From VFBF01 sp034440275 (GTDB taxonomy: Bacteria; Pseudomonadota; Alphaproteobacteria; Caulobacterales; Aquidulcibacteraceae), in NCBI GenBank assembly GCA_034440275.1, contig JAWXBS010000171.1, positions 1 through 55,846 of the forward strand: DNA of 55,846 nucleotides. The letters run 5' to 3'. The notes under the pieces were generated by a model that saw nothing but the letters and a program-made list of their open reading frames with translations, was not told where the DNA came from and made no database searches. Position numbers and translations under genes: made by a program. This document shows positions 9,266 to 17,686 of the stretch, piece after piece; the first letter of the stretch is position 1; the number at the start of each line of letters is the position of its first letter.

Positions 9266-9665
9266 GCGCGCCCGCAAGGCGTTCGGCGACGATGGCATCC
9301 ACGCGGGCGATGAGATCGCGCCATCCGGCTTCCATCGCCTGTGTCCAGTCCTCGCCGCAGTGCGCCTTTGTGACCTCCTGCATCACGGCGTAAAACGACA
9401 CGAACACCTCCGGCGTCACACCGAGATTCTGGTGGTTCACGACCTCGCAGCCGATCAGGTTCGCGCCGTAGCCGTGAGGACTTTCGATATCAAGCGCCGC
9501 CTCGATCGCCTCGTACAGCATGTGCGCCTTGATGCCGCCGTCGGTGTCACGGGCGAAGAGCTTTTCAGTCGCGGGATATGCCGAAAACATGCGCGCGTAA
9601 ATCTCGCCCGCCGGTTCAATGCCTCGCTGCGCGAGACATTCGAAACTGGCGGCGACGCCGTTCAA
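9255..9665 (-). CDS. Globin-like haem protein, TTG start
   Basis: A 136-aa protein with single-domain globin features. IYARMFSAYPATEKLF resembles the CD region. NHQNLGVTPEVFVSFYAVM matches the F-helix/FG pattern with a proximal His followed by a GV turn. A C-terminal helix ends the protein. Likely roles are oxygen or NO binding. No ATG exists ahead of the conserved domain: the start is TTG at 9665, overlapping the GNAT stop in a TTGA 4-nt junction that implies translational coupling. An in-frame upstream extension would only read antisense to nothing known. Confidence 0.75.
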   Translation of the reverse strand: MNGVAASFECLAQRGIEPAGEIYARMFSAYPATEKLFARDTDGGIKAHMLYEAIEAALDIESPHGYGANLIGCEVVNHQNLGVTPEVFVSFYAVMQEVTKAHCGEDWTQAMEAGWRDLIARVDAIVAERLAGALTP

Positions 9666-10198
9666 CGCCGCCGCTCGAAAACGATCGTGGGAGAACCGCC
9701 GTACTCCGTGCGCCGCGCCTCGCGGAAACCTGTCTTCTCCGCCACGCGGATCGAGGCGCCATTCTCCGGCGAGATGATGCACACGAGGTGATCGGACTTC
9801 AGGTTCGCATCGGCCCATGCAGCCGCAGCCGCCACGGCTTCACTCGCGACGCCCTTGCCGTGCGCTGCCGGCGCCAGCGACCAGCCCATCTCCGGCGTGT
9901 CGCCGAAGGGCGGTTCGATGTCGCGCTTGAAGTCCGCGAAGCCCACCTCGCCGAGGAAGGCGCCCGTACCCTTCTCCTCCACGACCCAGAAGCCATAGCC
10001 GAGCAGCGCCCAATGGCCGTGATACCGCAGCAGCCGCGCCCAGGTTTCGCTCCGCGAAAAGGCCCGCCCGCCGATGAAGCGGATCACGTCCGGATGCGCC
10101 CACATCGCCGCGCACGCCTCGAAATCCTCGAGCGTGTGACCGCGCAGCGTGAAGCGCGGCGTATCGATGACCGGGATGGCGACGGGAGATGCGATCAT
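9662..10198 (-). CDS. GNAT family N-acetyltransferase (RimJ/RimL type)
   Basis: A 178-aa acetyltransferase. TPRFTLRGHTLEDFEACAAMWAHPDV at the N terminus and the acetyl-CoA-binding segment SLAPAAHGKGVASEAVAAAAAWA mark the RimJ/RimL-like Acetyltransf_3 group. NGASIRVAEKTGF is the conserved C-terminal element. The substrate is unknown. Start at the ATG at 10198, 44 nt from the divergent flavoprotein start. Its stop overlaps the globin TTG start, an uncommon pairing. Confidence 0.85.
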   Translation of the reverse strand: MIASPVAIPVIDTPRFTLRGHTLEDFEACAAMWAHPDVIRFIGGRAFSRSETWARLLRYHGHWALLGYGFWVVEEKGTGAFLGEVGFADFKRDIEPPFGDTPEMGWSLAPAAHGKGVASEAVAAAAAWADANLKSDHLVCIISPENGASIRVAEKTGFREARRTEYGGSPTIVFERRR

Positions 10199-10242
10199 CC
10201 GCCTGTCTTGCCGGGCCGCCCTGTCCGTGTCCACTTGCGGCC

Positions 10243-11427
10243 ATGACAACATTCGACGCCATCGTGATCGGCGGCGGCGCGGCGGGCCTGATGTGCGCGG
10301 GCGTCGCGGGGCAGCGCGGGCGGCGCGTGCTGCTGCTGGAGCACAACGCGCGCGCCGGCGAGAAAATCCTCATCTCCGGCGGCGGTCGCTGCAACTTCAC
10401 AAACCGCGAAACGCGGCCCGACCGCTTCCTCTCCGACAACCCGCACTTCGCGAAATCGGCGCTGGCCCGCTACACCGCCGCCGATTTCCTCGCCCTCATC
10501 GAGCGTCACGGCATCGCCTGGTACGAAAAGACGCTCGGACAACTGTTCTGCGAAGGCGTGGGCTCTGCGCGCCAGATCGTCGCCCTGCTGCTCGACGAAT
10601 GCGCGCGCGGCGGCGTGCAGATCGACACGGGCGTGCGCGTCGACGGCATTGAACGCACGGACCGCTTCATCGTCGAAACCTCGAACGGCGCGGCGGAAGC
10701 GCCCGTTGTCGTGCTCGCCACGGGCGGGCCTTCGATCCCGAAAATGGGCGCCACGGATTTCGCCTACCGCATCGCGCAGCAGTTCAGCCTGCCGCTGACA
10801 GAAATCGCACCCGCGCTCGTGCCGCTGACCTTCGGCGAGGAAGACCTTGCGTGGATGAAACCGCTGAGCGGGGTCTCCCTGGATGTCGTCGCGCATGTCG
10901 GGCGCGCGCGTTTCCATGAGGCCGCCCTCTTCACCCATCGCGGCCTCTCCGGTCCTGCCATCCTGCAGGCGTCGAGCTATTGGCGACCCGGCGCGGACCT
11001 GACACTCGATCTCGCGCCCGGCATCGACGCGGAAGCGTTCCTCAAGGAGCGCAAGCGCACGCGACCAAAGGCGCTGGCGCGAACGGTGCTGGGGGAGGTG
11101 CTGCCCGCGCGGCTCGCGGACGCCATTACCGCGCGGCGCGAGGATGCCGAACGACCGCTGGCCGACCTGCGCGAGGCAGCGCTCGTCGAGCTTGCACGAA
11201 CATTGTCCGGCTTCACTGTCCGTCCGGTCGGCGACGAAGGCTACGCCAAGGCGGAAGTGACGCGCGGCGGCGTCGACACGCGGGCGCTCTCTTCGCAGAC
11301 CATGGAGGCCCGCGACGTGCCTGGCCTCTTCGTCATCGGCGAAGCGGTGGACGTGACCGGCTGGCTGGGCGGGTATAATTTCCAGTGGGCGTGGTCGTCC
11401 GGCTGGTGCGCCGGGCAGGCCATCTGA
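10243..11427 (+). CDS. BaiN/HI0933-family NAD(P)/FAD-dependent oxidoreductase
   Basis: A 394-aa flavoprotein. The N-terminal Rossmann motif GGGAAGLMCA is followed by the family signature KILISGGGRCNFTN. The C-terminal FAD-binding segment reads GEAVDVTGWLGGYNFQWAWSSG. The family has no firm general role; BaiN acts in bile-acid reduction, while most proteobacterial members are uncharacterised. The ATG at 10243 gives an N terminus that fits the family; the upstream extension is low-complexity. Confidence 0.9.
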   Translation: MTTFDAIVIGGGAAGLMCAGVAGQRGRRVLLLEHNARAGEKILISGGGRCNFTNRETRPDRFLSDNPHFAKSALARYTAADFLALIERHGIAWYEKTLGQLFCEGVGSARQIVALLLDECARGGVQIDTGVRVDGIERTDRFIVETSNGAAEAPVVVLATGGPSIPKMGATDFAYRIAQQFSLPLTEIAPALVPLTFGEEDLAWMKPLSGVSLDVVAHVGRARFHEAALFTHRGLSGPAILQASSYWRPGADLTLDLAPGIDAEAFLKERKRTRPKALARTVLGEVLPARLADAITARREDAERPLADLREAALVELARTLSGFTVRPVGDEGYAKAEVTRGGVDTRALSSQTMEARDVPGLFVIGEAVDVTGWLGGYNFQWAWSSGWCAGQAI

Positions 11428-11547
11428 GGCACCCGCACGGGGCCCTCGATCGCGCCTTGAATCGGCCGCCTTGAAACAGCCGGAGGGCGCGCGTATAGAC
11501 CCCGCTTCGCGAAACGGGCCGCCCCAAACGGCCCGGCACAATGCGTC

Positions 11548-11623
11548 GGGGCCGTAGCTCAGTTGGGAGAGCGCGTGAATGGCATTCACGAGGTCAGCGG
11601 TTCGATCCCGCTCGGCTCCACCA
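11548..11623 (+). tRNA. tRNA-Ala (anticodon GGC)
   Basis: A 76-nt cloverleaf. The acceptor stem is GGGGCCG paired with CGGCTCC (one G-U), with D-arm GCTC...GAGC. The anticodon stem CGTGA/TCACG carries loop ATGGCAT, giving anticodon GGC. The T-arm is AGCGG-TTCGATC-CCGCT, and the 3' CCA is encoded. Flanks 11428-11547 and 11624-11779 hold nothing else I can support. Confidence 0.97.
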
Positions 11624-11779
11624 TTCTCTGCTCTGCCGGTTAGCCGACAGTTCCACGGCATTCGACGCATTTTCCGCCGGCCCGATCGCACAATGTCTTG
11701 AGCAGCTTGGGCGAGCGGCTTGGACATGGCCGCATCATTGCATAACACTCATGTTCGCTGATTTGCGGGCTTGAGGGCG

Positions 11780-12382
11780 ATGGACGAGCAGGAACCCATC
11801 GAAATCGACCTGAAAACGCTCTGGGACGGCTTCGGCCGGGGCGATCCCAAGGCGCGCGACCGTCTGCTTGCCCTGCACTACGACGAGATGCGCCGGGTGG
11901 CGCGCCGGGTGCTGCGCGACGAAGGCGCTAAACTGAACATCCAGCCCACGGAACTCGCCAACGAAGCGGCGATCCGCCTGCTGCACCTCGACCGCATCGC
12001 GTGGAAGGAGCGGACGCACTTCCTCGCGATCTCCGCCCGGGTGATGCGCCAGATCCTGATCGACGAGGTCCGCCGCTTCCGCGCGCAGAAGCGTCAGGCG
12101 CCGCCGGTCGTCACCCGCTGGGTCGATCACGCCGCCGACGAGAAGGCCCGCGCACCGCTCGATCTGGAAGCCTTCGACGACAGTCTCACGCGGCTGGCCG
12201 CGATTGATCCCGACAAGGCGCGGCTCGTGGAGATGCGCTTCTTCGCCGGTCTGACGATCGAAGAGATCGCGCAGATGGACGGCGTGTCGGAGTCCACCGT
12301 GAAGCGGCAATGGCGTACCGCGCGTGCGTGGCTGCTCAAAGATCTCGGCCAGGAGTCCGACGCGGAAGCGGACAAGCCCTGA
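11780..12382 (+). CDS. ECF-type RNA polymerase sigma factor (TIGR02999-like)
   Basis: A 200-aa sigma-70-family protein with only regions 2 and 4. Region 2 spans about residues 20-110 (PTELANEAAIRLL, RTHFLAISARVMRQILIDEVRR). Region 4 spans about 140-190 (VEMRFFAGLTIEEIAQMDGVSESTVKRQW, helix-turn-helix). No anti-sigma gene is seen. Instead a Ser/Thr kinase starts 2 nt after the stop, as in kinase-linked ECF groups where phosphorylation of the sigma factor controls its activity (for example Vibrio EcfP/PknT). Start ATG at 11780 has GAGG upstream; TTG at 11771 is less likely. It is the best candidate to read the six TGACCCG-type sites, though none lies in front of this gene itself. Confidence 0.9.
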   Translation: MDEQEPIEIDLKTLWDGFGRGDPKARDRLLALHYDEMRRVARRVLRDEGAKLNIQPTELANEAAIRLLHLDRIAWKERTHFLAISARVMRQILIDEVRRFRAQKRQAPPVVTRWVDHAADEKARAPLDLEAFDDSLTRLAAIDPDKARLVEMRFFAGLTIEEIAQMDGVSESTVKRQWRTARAWLLKDLGQESDAEADKP

Positions 12383-12384
12383 CG

Positions 12385-14832
12385 ATGGACCTCGCCCTCG
12401 AACGCCGCGCGATGAAGACGTTCGAGGATTCGCTCCTCGAAGCGCCGGACGATCAGGACGCGTGGATCGAGGCGCAATGCGCCGACGACCCGGCGCTGCA
12501 CAAGGCGGCCCTCGCCCTCTTGAACGCCGCGCGCCACGCCACCGCTTTCCCGACGGAAATGCCCGCCGCAGGCGCCACGCGCCTCGCCGAGATCGCGCCG
12601 CCCGAGCGCGTCGGTGCGTGGAAGCTGACCGAACGCATCGGCTCTGGCGGCATGGGCGATGTCTGGCGCGCGGAGCGCGACGACGGCCTGTTCGATCAAT
12701 CGGTCGCGGTGAAGCTGCTGCGGCCGAGCCTCTACGCCGCCGCATCCGCCGCCTATTTCGACACCGAGCGCCGCGTGCTGGCGCGGCTGCGCCACAAGAA
12801 CATCGCGCAACTCTACGACGGCGGCGCCGATCCCTCCGGCGTTTCATGGTTCGTGATGGAATTGCTTACGGGCGATCCCATCGACGCGCATGTGAAGAAG
12901 AACGCGCTCGATCCCAAAGTCGTCGCGCAACTGGTGATCGACGTCTGCGCCGGGGTGCAGCACGCGCACGCCGCGTCCGTGGTCCACGCCGACATCAAGC
13001 CGTCGAACATCATCGTCGACCGCGACGGCGTGGTGAAGCTGCTCGACTTCGGCATCGCGCAAGTGTTGACCGCGCAGGCGCCAGACGCTGCGATGGAAAC
13101 CGGCGCCTATCCGTTGACGCCTGCCTATTCGAGCCCTGCGCGTCTCGCCGGCGAAAGACCGACACCGAGCGATGACGTCTTCGCACTTGGCGCAATGCTG
13201 TTCGAGCTTCTCACCGGCGCGCCGCGTGACGCCGCCGCGCGCCTGCCGCTCTCGCTGACCGACGCGCTTGAGCCCGGCGATCCCCGCGCCGAAGTCCTTG
13301 AAGGCGATCTCGCCTTCATCGTCGCCAAGGCGACCGATCCGCGCCCCGATCACCGCTACGCCAGCGCCAGCGCGCTCGCCATCGACCTCGAAAACTGGCT
13401 CGCGCTGCGCCCGCTCGCTTCGCGCGACCGCGACTGGCGCTACGAGACGGCGCTCTTCGTGCGTCGCCACAAGCTGGGCGTGGCCGCGACCATCGCCGCG
13501 CTGCTTGGTCTCACGTTCGCGTTGATCGTGACGGTGGTGCTCTACAACAATGCCGAGCATTCCCGTGCGGAGGCGGAGCAGCGTTTCTCGGAAGTGCGGG
13601 CGCTGTCGAAGTTCCAGATCTTCGACCTTTACGACGCGCTGTCCCAGATTCCGGGCACGACGGAGACGCGTTTCCGGCTGGCGCGGGTCGCGCAGACCTA
13701 TCTCGACAATCTGGTGCACACGCCGGGCACATCGGAGGAGCTGCGCCTGGAGGCGGCGGCGGGCTACATCCGTCTCGCGGAAGTGCAAGGCGTGCCGACC
13801 AGCCCAAATCTCGGCGACCTCGACAGCGCGCGCGACAATCTCCAGCAGGCCGACGCGATGCTGCAGTCCATCGACCTGCCCGGCGCCTCGCTGGAACGCG
13901 CGCGGGCGAAACTTCTGCTGGCGACAATCGTCATCCAGGCCGACCAGCGCATGCAGGACGCCAAGCCCCTGGTCGACGACGCCGCCAGACTGCTGGGGCC
14001 GCCACCGGTCCCCATCACGGCGGAGTGGCTCGATGCGCAGCAGGGCGTCTACCTGCGCCAGATGCAGATCGCCGACTGGGAGGAGCGTTTCGCCGATGTG
14101 CGCGCGGTCGGCGCGCAGGCGCTGGCGGCGCTCGACGGCTGGCGCGGCGACATGCGTCTCGACGACAAATACCCCCGCTGGCGGGCCCGCGCGATGGCGA
14201 TGGTGGCGAGCGCGCGCTGGTACCAGGGCGACAAGGCCGGCGCGCTGGTCGTCTACGAAGATGCGAACGCCCTGCTGCGCGAGGCGCTGGTACGGATGCC
14301 GAACCGCTCAAGCTTGATGAAAGAGCTCATCATCAACAACTACGAGGTCGCCACCACCCTGGAGAGCCTCGGGCGGATCCGGCCGGCGATCATGCGGGTG
14401 CGCGAGAGCCTCGCCTACGGCAATCGCCTGATCGAGATTGAATCCCGCGACCAGAGCCTGCGCCGCATGATGCTGCTGCAGCGCGATGCGCTGGCGCAAC
14501 TGCTGGCCACCAACGGACAATTCGCAGAGGCGCTCCGTGAAGAGGCTGCCATCGTCGCCGCGACGCGCCGCGTGTACGAGGAAAGCCCCCGCGAGCCGCG
14601 GACGCTGCGCGACCACGCCTTCCACGTGATGGTGTTGGGCACGATCAACTGGCGCGCCGGCAACCGGAAAACGGCCTGCGCCCACTGGACGGAAGCACGC
14701 ACGATGTTTCTTTCGCTGAAGGAAGCCAGCTCGCTGACGCCGTTCGACGAAACGACCCAGCTCGGTCTTCTGAACCAGAACCTGGATGTCTGTGCGGGCA
14801 AGACGCCCGCCTCTGCGATCCGCTTTTATTGA
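12385..14832 (+). CDS. Membrane Ser/Thr protein kinase, sigma-factor linked
   Basis: An 815-aa kinase. An N-terminal helical region is at about 1-75 and the kinase domain at about 78-340, with P-loop GSGGMG at 86-91, K110, catalytic loop HADIKPSN at 201-208 and DFG at 221-223. One transmembrane helix is at about 365-387, followed by a roughly 425-residue helical, TPR-like external part. The HRD arginine is replaced (HAD) and the usual APE is SPA, so activation is probably not by a standard RD mechanism; Lys, catalytic Asp and DFG are intact. It follows the ECF sigma gene by 2 nt, so it is probably the sensor that switches the sigma factor. The signal is unknown. Confidence 0.9.
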   Translation: MDLALERRAMKTFEDSLLEAPDDQDAWIEAQCADDPALHKAALALLNAARHATAFPTEMPAAGATRLAEIAPPERVGAWKLTERIGSGGMGDVWRAERDDGLFDQSVAVKLLRPSLYAAASAAYFDTERRVLARLRHKNIAQLYDGGADPSGVSWFVMELLTGDPIDAHVKKNALDPKVVAQLVIDVCAGVQHAHAASVVHADIKPSNIIVDRDGVVKLLDFGIAQVLTAQAPDAAMETGAYPLTPAYSSPARLAGERPTPSDDVFALGAMLFELLTGAPRDAAARLPLSLTDALEPGDPRAEVLEGDLAFIVAKATDPRPDHRYASASALAIDLENWLALRPLASRDRDWRYETALFVRRHKLGVAATIAALLGLTFALIVTVVLYNNAEHSRAEAEQRFSEVRALSKFQIFDLYDALSQIPGTTETRFRLARVAQTYLDNLVHTPGTSEELRLEAAAGYIRLAEVQGVPTSPNLGDLDSARDNLQQADAMLQSIDLPGASLERARAKLLLATIVIQADQRMQDAKPLVDDAARLLGPPPVPITAEWLDAQQGVYLRQMQIADWEERFADVRAVGAQALAALDGWRGDMRLDDKYPRWRARAMAMVASARWYQGDKAGALVVYEDANALLREALVRMPNRSSLMKELIINNYEVATTLESLGRIRPAIMRVRESLAYGNRLIEIESRDQSLRRMMLLQRDALAQLLATNGQFAEALREEAAIVAATRRVYEESPREPRTLRDHAFHVMVLGTINWRAGNRKTACAHWTEARTMFLSLKEASSLTPFDETTQLGLLNQNLDVCAGKTPASAIRFY

Positions 14833-14833
14833 A

Positions 14834-14861
14834 TGACCCGTTCACCAGCGGGAATGCGCTT
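14834..14861 (+). promoter_or_regulatory. TGACCCG-type motif, site 1 (papain-like protease)
   Basis: A 28-nt site matching TGACCCG-N4-CC-N10-CGC, beginning 1 nt after the kinase stop codon. The preferred protease ATG (14892) lies 58 nt from its first base. It is the only one of six sites on the plus strand. See the other five at 16965, 20001, 21693, 54160 and 55671. Confidence 0.65.
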
Positions 14862-14891
14862 CAGGCTTACTGGTGGATGGAGGAGTTTCGC

Positions 14892-15647
14892 ATGACCGGC
14901 TGGCAGCACCTGTCGCAACCGACGCCGCAGCAACAACCGCCGCCGCCGGGAGGCGGCCCGCAGAAGCCCAACCGCAAACGCTGGGGCCTCGCGCTGCTGG
15001 GGCTCGTCGTCGCTGTCGCAGGCGTGGACCAGATGACGGGCGGCAGGCTCTTCAACGATTCAGGCAGCAACCAGCTCTTCCAGCAGAACGCCAACTACCA
15101 GCCGAACACCGGCGTCTGGCAGCCCAAGCCCGGCGAACCGATCCCGCCGCCGGTGGATTTGCCGATCCAGAACCTGCGCCAGGAAACCCAAGTGTGGTGC
15201 TGGGCGGCGGTGTCGCAACAGATCATCTATTCGCTCCGCGGCCAGCAGAACACGCCGGCGCAGTGCGCGCTGGTGGCGATGGCGAACGGCGCAGAGCCGG
15301 GCGTGTGCTGCAACGGCTACAACCAGCAGTGCGTGACGACGGGTTCGCTCGACCAGATCCGCACGCTGATCCAGCAGTTCGGCGGCCGCCCCTCCAGCAT
15401 CGCCGAGCCCACCGATCCGATGACGCTCTACAAGACGCTCGCCAGCGGCCATCCGGTGATCATCGCGATCCAGCAACAGGGGACGCAATCGGGCCATGTG
15501 ATCGTGGTGCGCGGGATGTCGTTCGTTCAGACGCAAAACGGCGTGGAGCCGGTGCTGCACATCAACGACCCGATGGCGGTTTACACGCAGCCCGTCCCCT
15601 TCCGGCAGCTCGCGCAGATGTGGAAGGCCGCGATCATCGTGAACTGA
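14892..15647 (+). CDS. Membrane-anchored papain-like cysteine protease (C70/C39-like)
   Basis: A 251-aa predicted single-pass protein with a proline/glutamine-rich N terminus and a transmembrane helix at about 31-46. The external papain-like domain carries nucleophile Cys103 in QVWCWAAVSQQI, His202 in SGHVIVVRG and an Asn-Asp pair at 225-226 (INDP). This triad layout resembles Papain_like_C70 (AvrRpt2-type) and C39-like proteases. Several extra cysteines (C125, C139, C140, C147) may form disulfides. Start 14892 is chosen because GGAGGAG precedes it at proper spacing; starts at 14829 and 14877 are weaker. A TGACCCG-type site lies just upstream, directly after the sigma/kinase pair. The substrate is unknown. 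Confidence 0.8.
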   Translation: MTGWQHLSQPTPQQQPPPPGGGPQKPNRKRWGLALLGLVVAVAGVDQMTGGRLFNDSGSNQLFQQNANYQPNTGVWQPKPGEPIPPPVDLPIQNLRQETQVWCWAAVSQQIIYSLRGQQNTPAQCALVAMANGAEPGVCCNGYNQQCVTTGSLDQIRTLIQQFGGRPSSIAEPTDPMTLYKTLASGHPVIIAIQQQGTQSGHVIVVRGMSFVQTQNGVEPVLHINDPMAVYTQPVPFRQLAQMWKAAIIVN

Positions 15648-15787
15648 GCGGGCGCGTCGTGCAGCGGAGTACTGCCGGCGCGTGCGTGCTGATCGGTTGC
15701 GCCGGAGAGACGAACGGCTGATCTTGGCCCGAAGCGGACATTGTCAATCTTGTATCTCTCGGCAACGATGAGGCGGGAGCATTAGAA

Positions 15788-16156
15788 ATGCTGAGGTTTG
15801 GCGTCGCCGCCATGTTGGCCGCTTTTGTTTGGCTCGCTGCCGACTACTACGCGGGCCAGTTCTTCTTCGCGTCTAGCTCACAGATTGCCGCCAACTATGC
15901 ATACAAGCTGTTTGGGTGGGCGTGTATGTCTGCGGCCGTGTGGATTGCAACACCAAGCCCCGAGCGCCGCTGGCCAACGATACTGATCTGCGGGCTGGCG
16001 CTTACCGTTGCGGCGTTCGAGGCGCGAATGATCGCGCTGCTAACCGTCGCAAGCGGCGCCAATACCTTCGTTGGTTGGATTGAGGCGCTGATTGCCTTTG
16101 CGTTGCCAGCTTGGCTGATCTGGCTTTGGTACAAGCGAGCGTCCGCGCCTTTCTGA
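15788..16156 (+). CDS. Small four-helix membrane protein, unknown
   Basis: A 122-aa protein with four hydrophobic segments (about 3-22, 37-55, 64-85, 96-115) and no recognised family. A GGGAG site 8 nt before the ATG supports translation. Its codons use more A/T at third positions than its neighbours, hinting at a different origin. The 140-nt gap before it shows no other feature, and a hairpin at 16310-16329 may end its transcript. No function can be assigned. Confidence 0.55.
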   Translation: MLRFGVAAMLAAFVWLAADYYAGQFFFASSSQIAANYAYKLFGWACMSAAVWIATPSPERRWPTILICGLALTVAAFEARMIALLTVASGANTFVGWIEALIAFALPAWLIWLWYKRASAPF

Positions 16157-16309
16157 CAAACGTCCGTTGTCGGCGAATTCCTGCCGTTCATGCGCCGCCC
16201 CTTGAACGGCGGCTTAGCGCCCACTTCCTCTCCGCGCTTCCCGGCTGACATTTCAAACTGAGACGCCGCCCCGCCGCGCGTTGAACCAGGATCGCCTTGA
16301 ACGCAAAGA

Positions 16310-16329
16310 GCCCCGGCTCTCGCCGGGGC
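16310..16329. terminator. Bidirectional terminator-like hairpin
   Basis: An 8-bp perfect stem with arms at 16310-16317 and 16322-16329 and a 4-nt loop, between two convergent genes. On the minus strand it is followed by TCTTT, 26 nt past the acidic-protein stop; on the plus strand by CTTTCCTT. The best use is as the end of the minus-strand cluster. Confidence 0.65.
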
Positions 16330-16354
16330 CTTTCCTTCTCTTGAGGCTGAACCT

Positions 16355-16942
16355 TCAGACCGTCTCGTCGACGCCCGTGTCGGCGCTGTCGGTTTCCTGG
16401 GCGTCTTCGACATCGTCGACGCCGCCGCCGTAGTCGGCCGCCACTTCCACTTCGTCCGCCGCATCGTTGGAGAGTTCTTCAGCCGTTTCGAAGTCGCCAT
16501 CTTCGGCGGCGTCCACCGCGCTGTCGACTTTCTCGTCGGCGATTTCCTGATGGTAGTCGGCGTTGTCGAGATCCATCTGCTCGTAGTCGGCGTCCTTGAT
16601 CGCGACCTGCGCTTCGAGGACATCGTCGCCCTTCGCTTCGACTTCCTTCAGCTCGTATTCAGCCTTGTCGGACAGTTCGCGCGCGCCCTCGTAGTCGCCG
16701 TCCGCCGCCTTCTCGGCCTGCTGGACCTGGAGGTCCTCGGCCGTCTCGCGCGCCTCGTCGGCGTCGCGGGCGTTGGTGACGACTTCGTCGAGATCGAGAT
16801 CGTCGAGCGTGCCGTCGGCGGCCGCCTGTTCGATCACGTTGCGCGCGGACGCCTGTGCGCCGTCCGACAGCGCCGCCATCTGCAGCTGGAATTCGCTCGT
16901 GCCCTCGGTGGGGAACAGGCTGTCGATCGTGCGTTCTGCCAT
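16355..16942 (-). CDS. Highly acidic repeat protein, unknown
   Basis: A 195-aa protein very rich in Asp, Glu and Ala, with no signal peptide or membrane segment. It seems built from loosely repeated helical units of the type EKAADGDYEGARELSDKAE, DAAEDGDFETAEELSNDAA. The alternating GDYE/GDFE motif recurs about every 60 residues, which suggests tandem helical hairpins. Start ATG 16942 has GAGGAG 7 nt upstream; TTG at 16948 is less likely. It is the last gene of a four-gene minus-strand row but has its own TGACCCG-type site (16965-16992), so it can be made separately. The family was not recognised. Confidence 0.7.
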   Translation of the reverse strand: MAERTIDSLFPTEGTSEFQLQMAALSDGAQASARNVIEQAAADGTLDDLDLDEVVTNARDADEARETAEDLQVQQAEKAADGDYEGARELSDKAEYELKEVEAKGDDVLEAQVAIKDADYEQMDLDNADYHQEIADEKVDSAVDAAEDGDFETAEELSNDAADEVEVAADYGGGVDDVEDAQETDSADTGVDETV

Positions 16943-16964
16943 CTTCAATCTCCTCTGCTTCTAG

Positions 16965-16992
16965 AGGCGTTGCTCACTCGGAATACGGGTCA
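16965..16992 (-). promoter_or_regulatory. TGACCCG-type motif, site 2 (acidic protein)
   Basis: On the minus strand it reads TGACCCG-N4-CC-N10-CGC and ends in CGCCT. It lies across the last codons and stop of the coiled-coil gene, 50 nt ahead of the ATG at 16942. It is the most divergent of the six in the second half (AACGCCT instead of TGCGCCT). Confidence 0.55.
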
Positions 16993-17672
16993 TCCTCGTC
17001 GTCGTCTTCCTCGGCTTCGGCCTCAGCCTCCGCTTCGGCTTCAATTTCGGCTTCACGGGCCTCAGCCTCCGCCTCGATGCGCTCCATCTCGGCTTCGTGG
17101 CGTTCCTGCTGCCGGTCCTGGAATTCCTTGTTCTGCGCTTCGCGATCGGCGGCGGCTTCGGCCTCCTGCTCTTCGCGTTTCTTCTGCGCAGCCGCTTCCT
17201 GATCCTGGCGCTCGTCGACCTGCACCTCGACCTCAGCCTGCTCATCCACGACGGCGGCGGCGTGCTGTGTCTCGACCTGCTGGAGCGCTGCGGCGGACTG
17301 CGCGTTCTGCACGGCCTGCTGGGCGGTCTGCGCGAGGTTCTGGGCCGCGTTCGCGGCGCGACCGGTCTGGCCGTCGTCGCCGGCTTCGTAGGCCTCTGCA
17401 GCTTCCCTTGCGCCCTGCACCAGGGCTCCCGCCTCTACCGTGGCTTCGCTCGATGATTGGTCCGGGGCTTCGCTTACGTCGAATTCGCCCTCCTGCAACG
17501 CCGCACCAGCGTTCGCGGCGCCCTCGCCGATGGTATCGGCGACGGACTGCAACGACGACTGCACAGCGGGCGCGATGTTGGTGATGGCGGGACCAATGCC
17601 CTCGACCACCTTGCTCGTCACTTCGCCGATGCGGCCAAACAGACCGCCGCCGGATTCCTTCTCGTCGGCCAT
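16974..17672 (-). CDS. Coiled-coil protein with Glu-Ala-rich tail, unknown
   Basis: A 232-aa protein. The N-terminal part (about 10-60, LFGRIGEVTSKVVEGIGPAI) is amphipathic and could touch membrane. A Gln/Ala-rich stretch follows at about 100-140, then a long charged helix at about 150-225 ending in repeated EAEA units and DDDEDD. No known domain was recognised. Start ATG 17672 has GGAGGA 7 nt upstream; ATG 17678 and TTG 17690 are alternatives. It starts 14 nt after the pseudo-M48 gene, so it is surely co-transcribed. It is plausibly a scaffold partner of the zinc-ribbon proteins; this is inference from order only. Confidence 0.7.
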   Translation of the reverse strand: MADEKESGGGLFGRIGEVTSKVVEGIGPAITNIAPAVQSSLQSVADTIGEGAANAGAALQEGEFDVSEAPDQSSSEATVEAGALVQGAREAAEAYEAGDDGQTGRAANAAQNLAQTAQQAVQNAQSAAALQQVETQHAAAVVDEQAEVEVQVDERQDQEAAAQKKREEQEAEAAADREAQNKEFQDRQQERHEAEMERIEAEAEAREAEIEAEAEAEAEAEEDDDEDDPYSE

Positions 17673-17686
17673 CGTCATTTCCTCCG

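Noticed and set aside
11428..11779. Possible integration site at the tRNA-Ala gene
   Set aside because: No integrase and no repeated copy of the tRNA 3' end was seen in the window.
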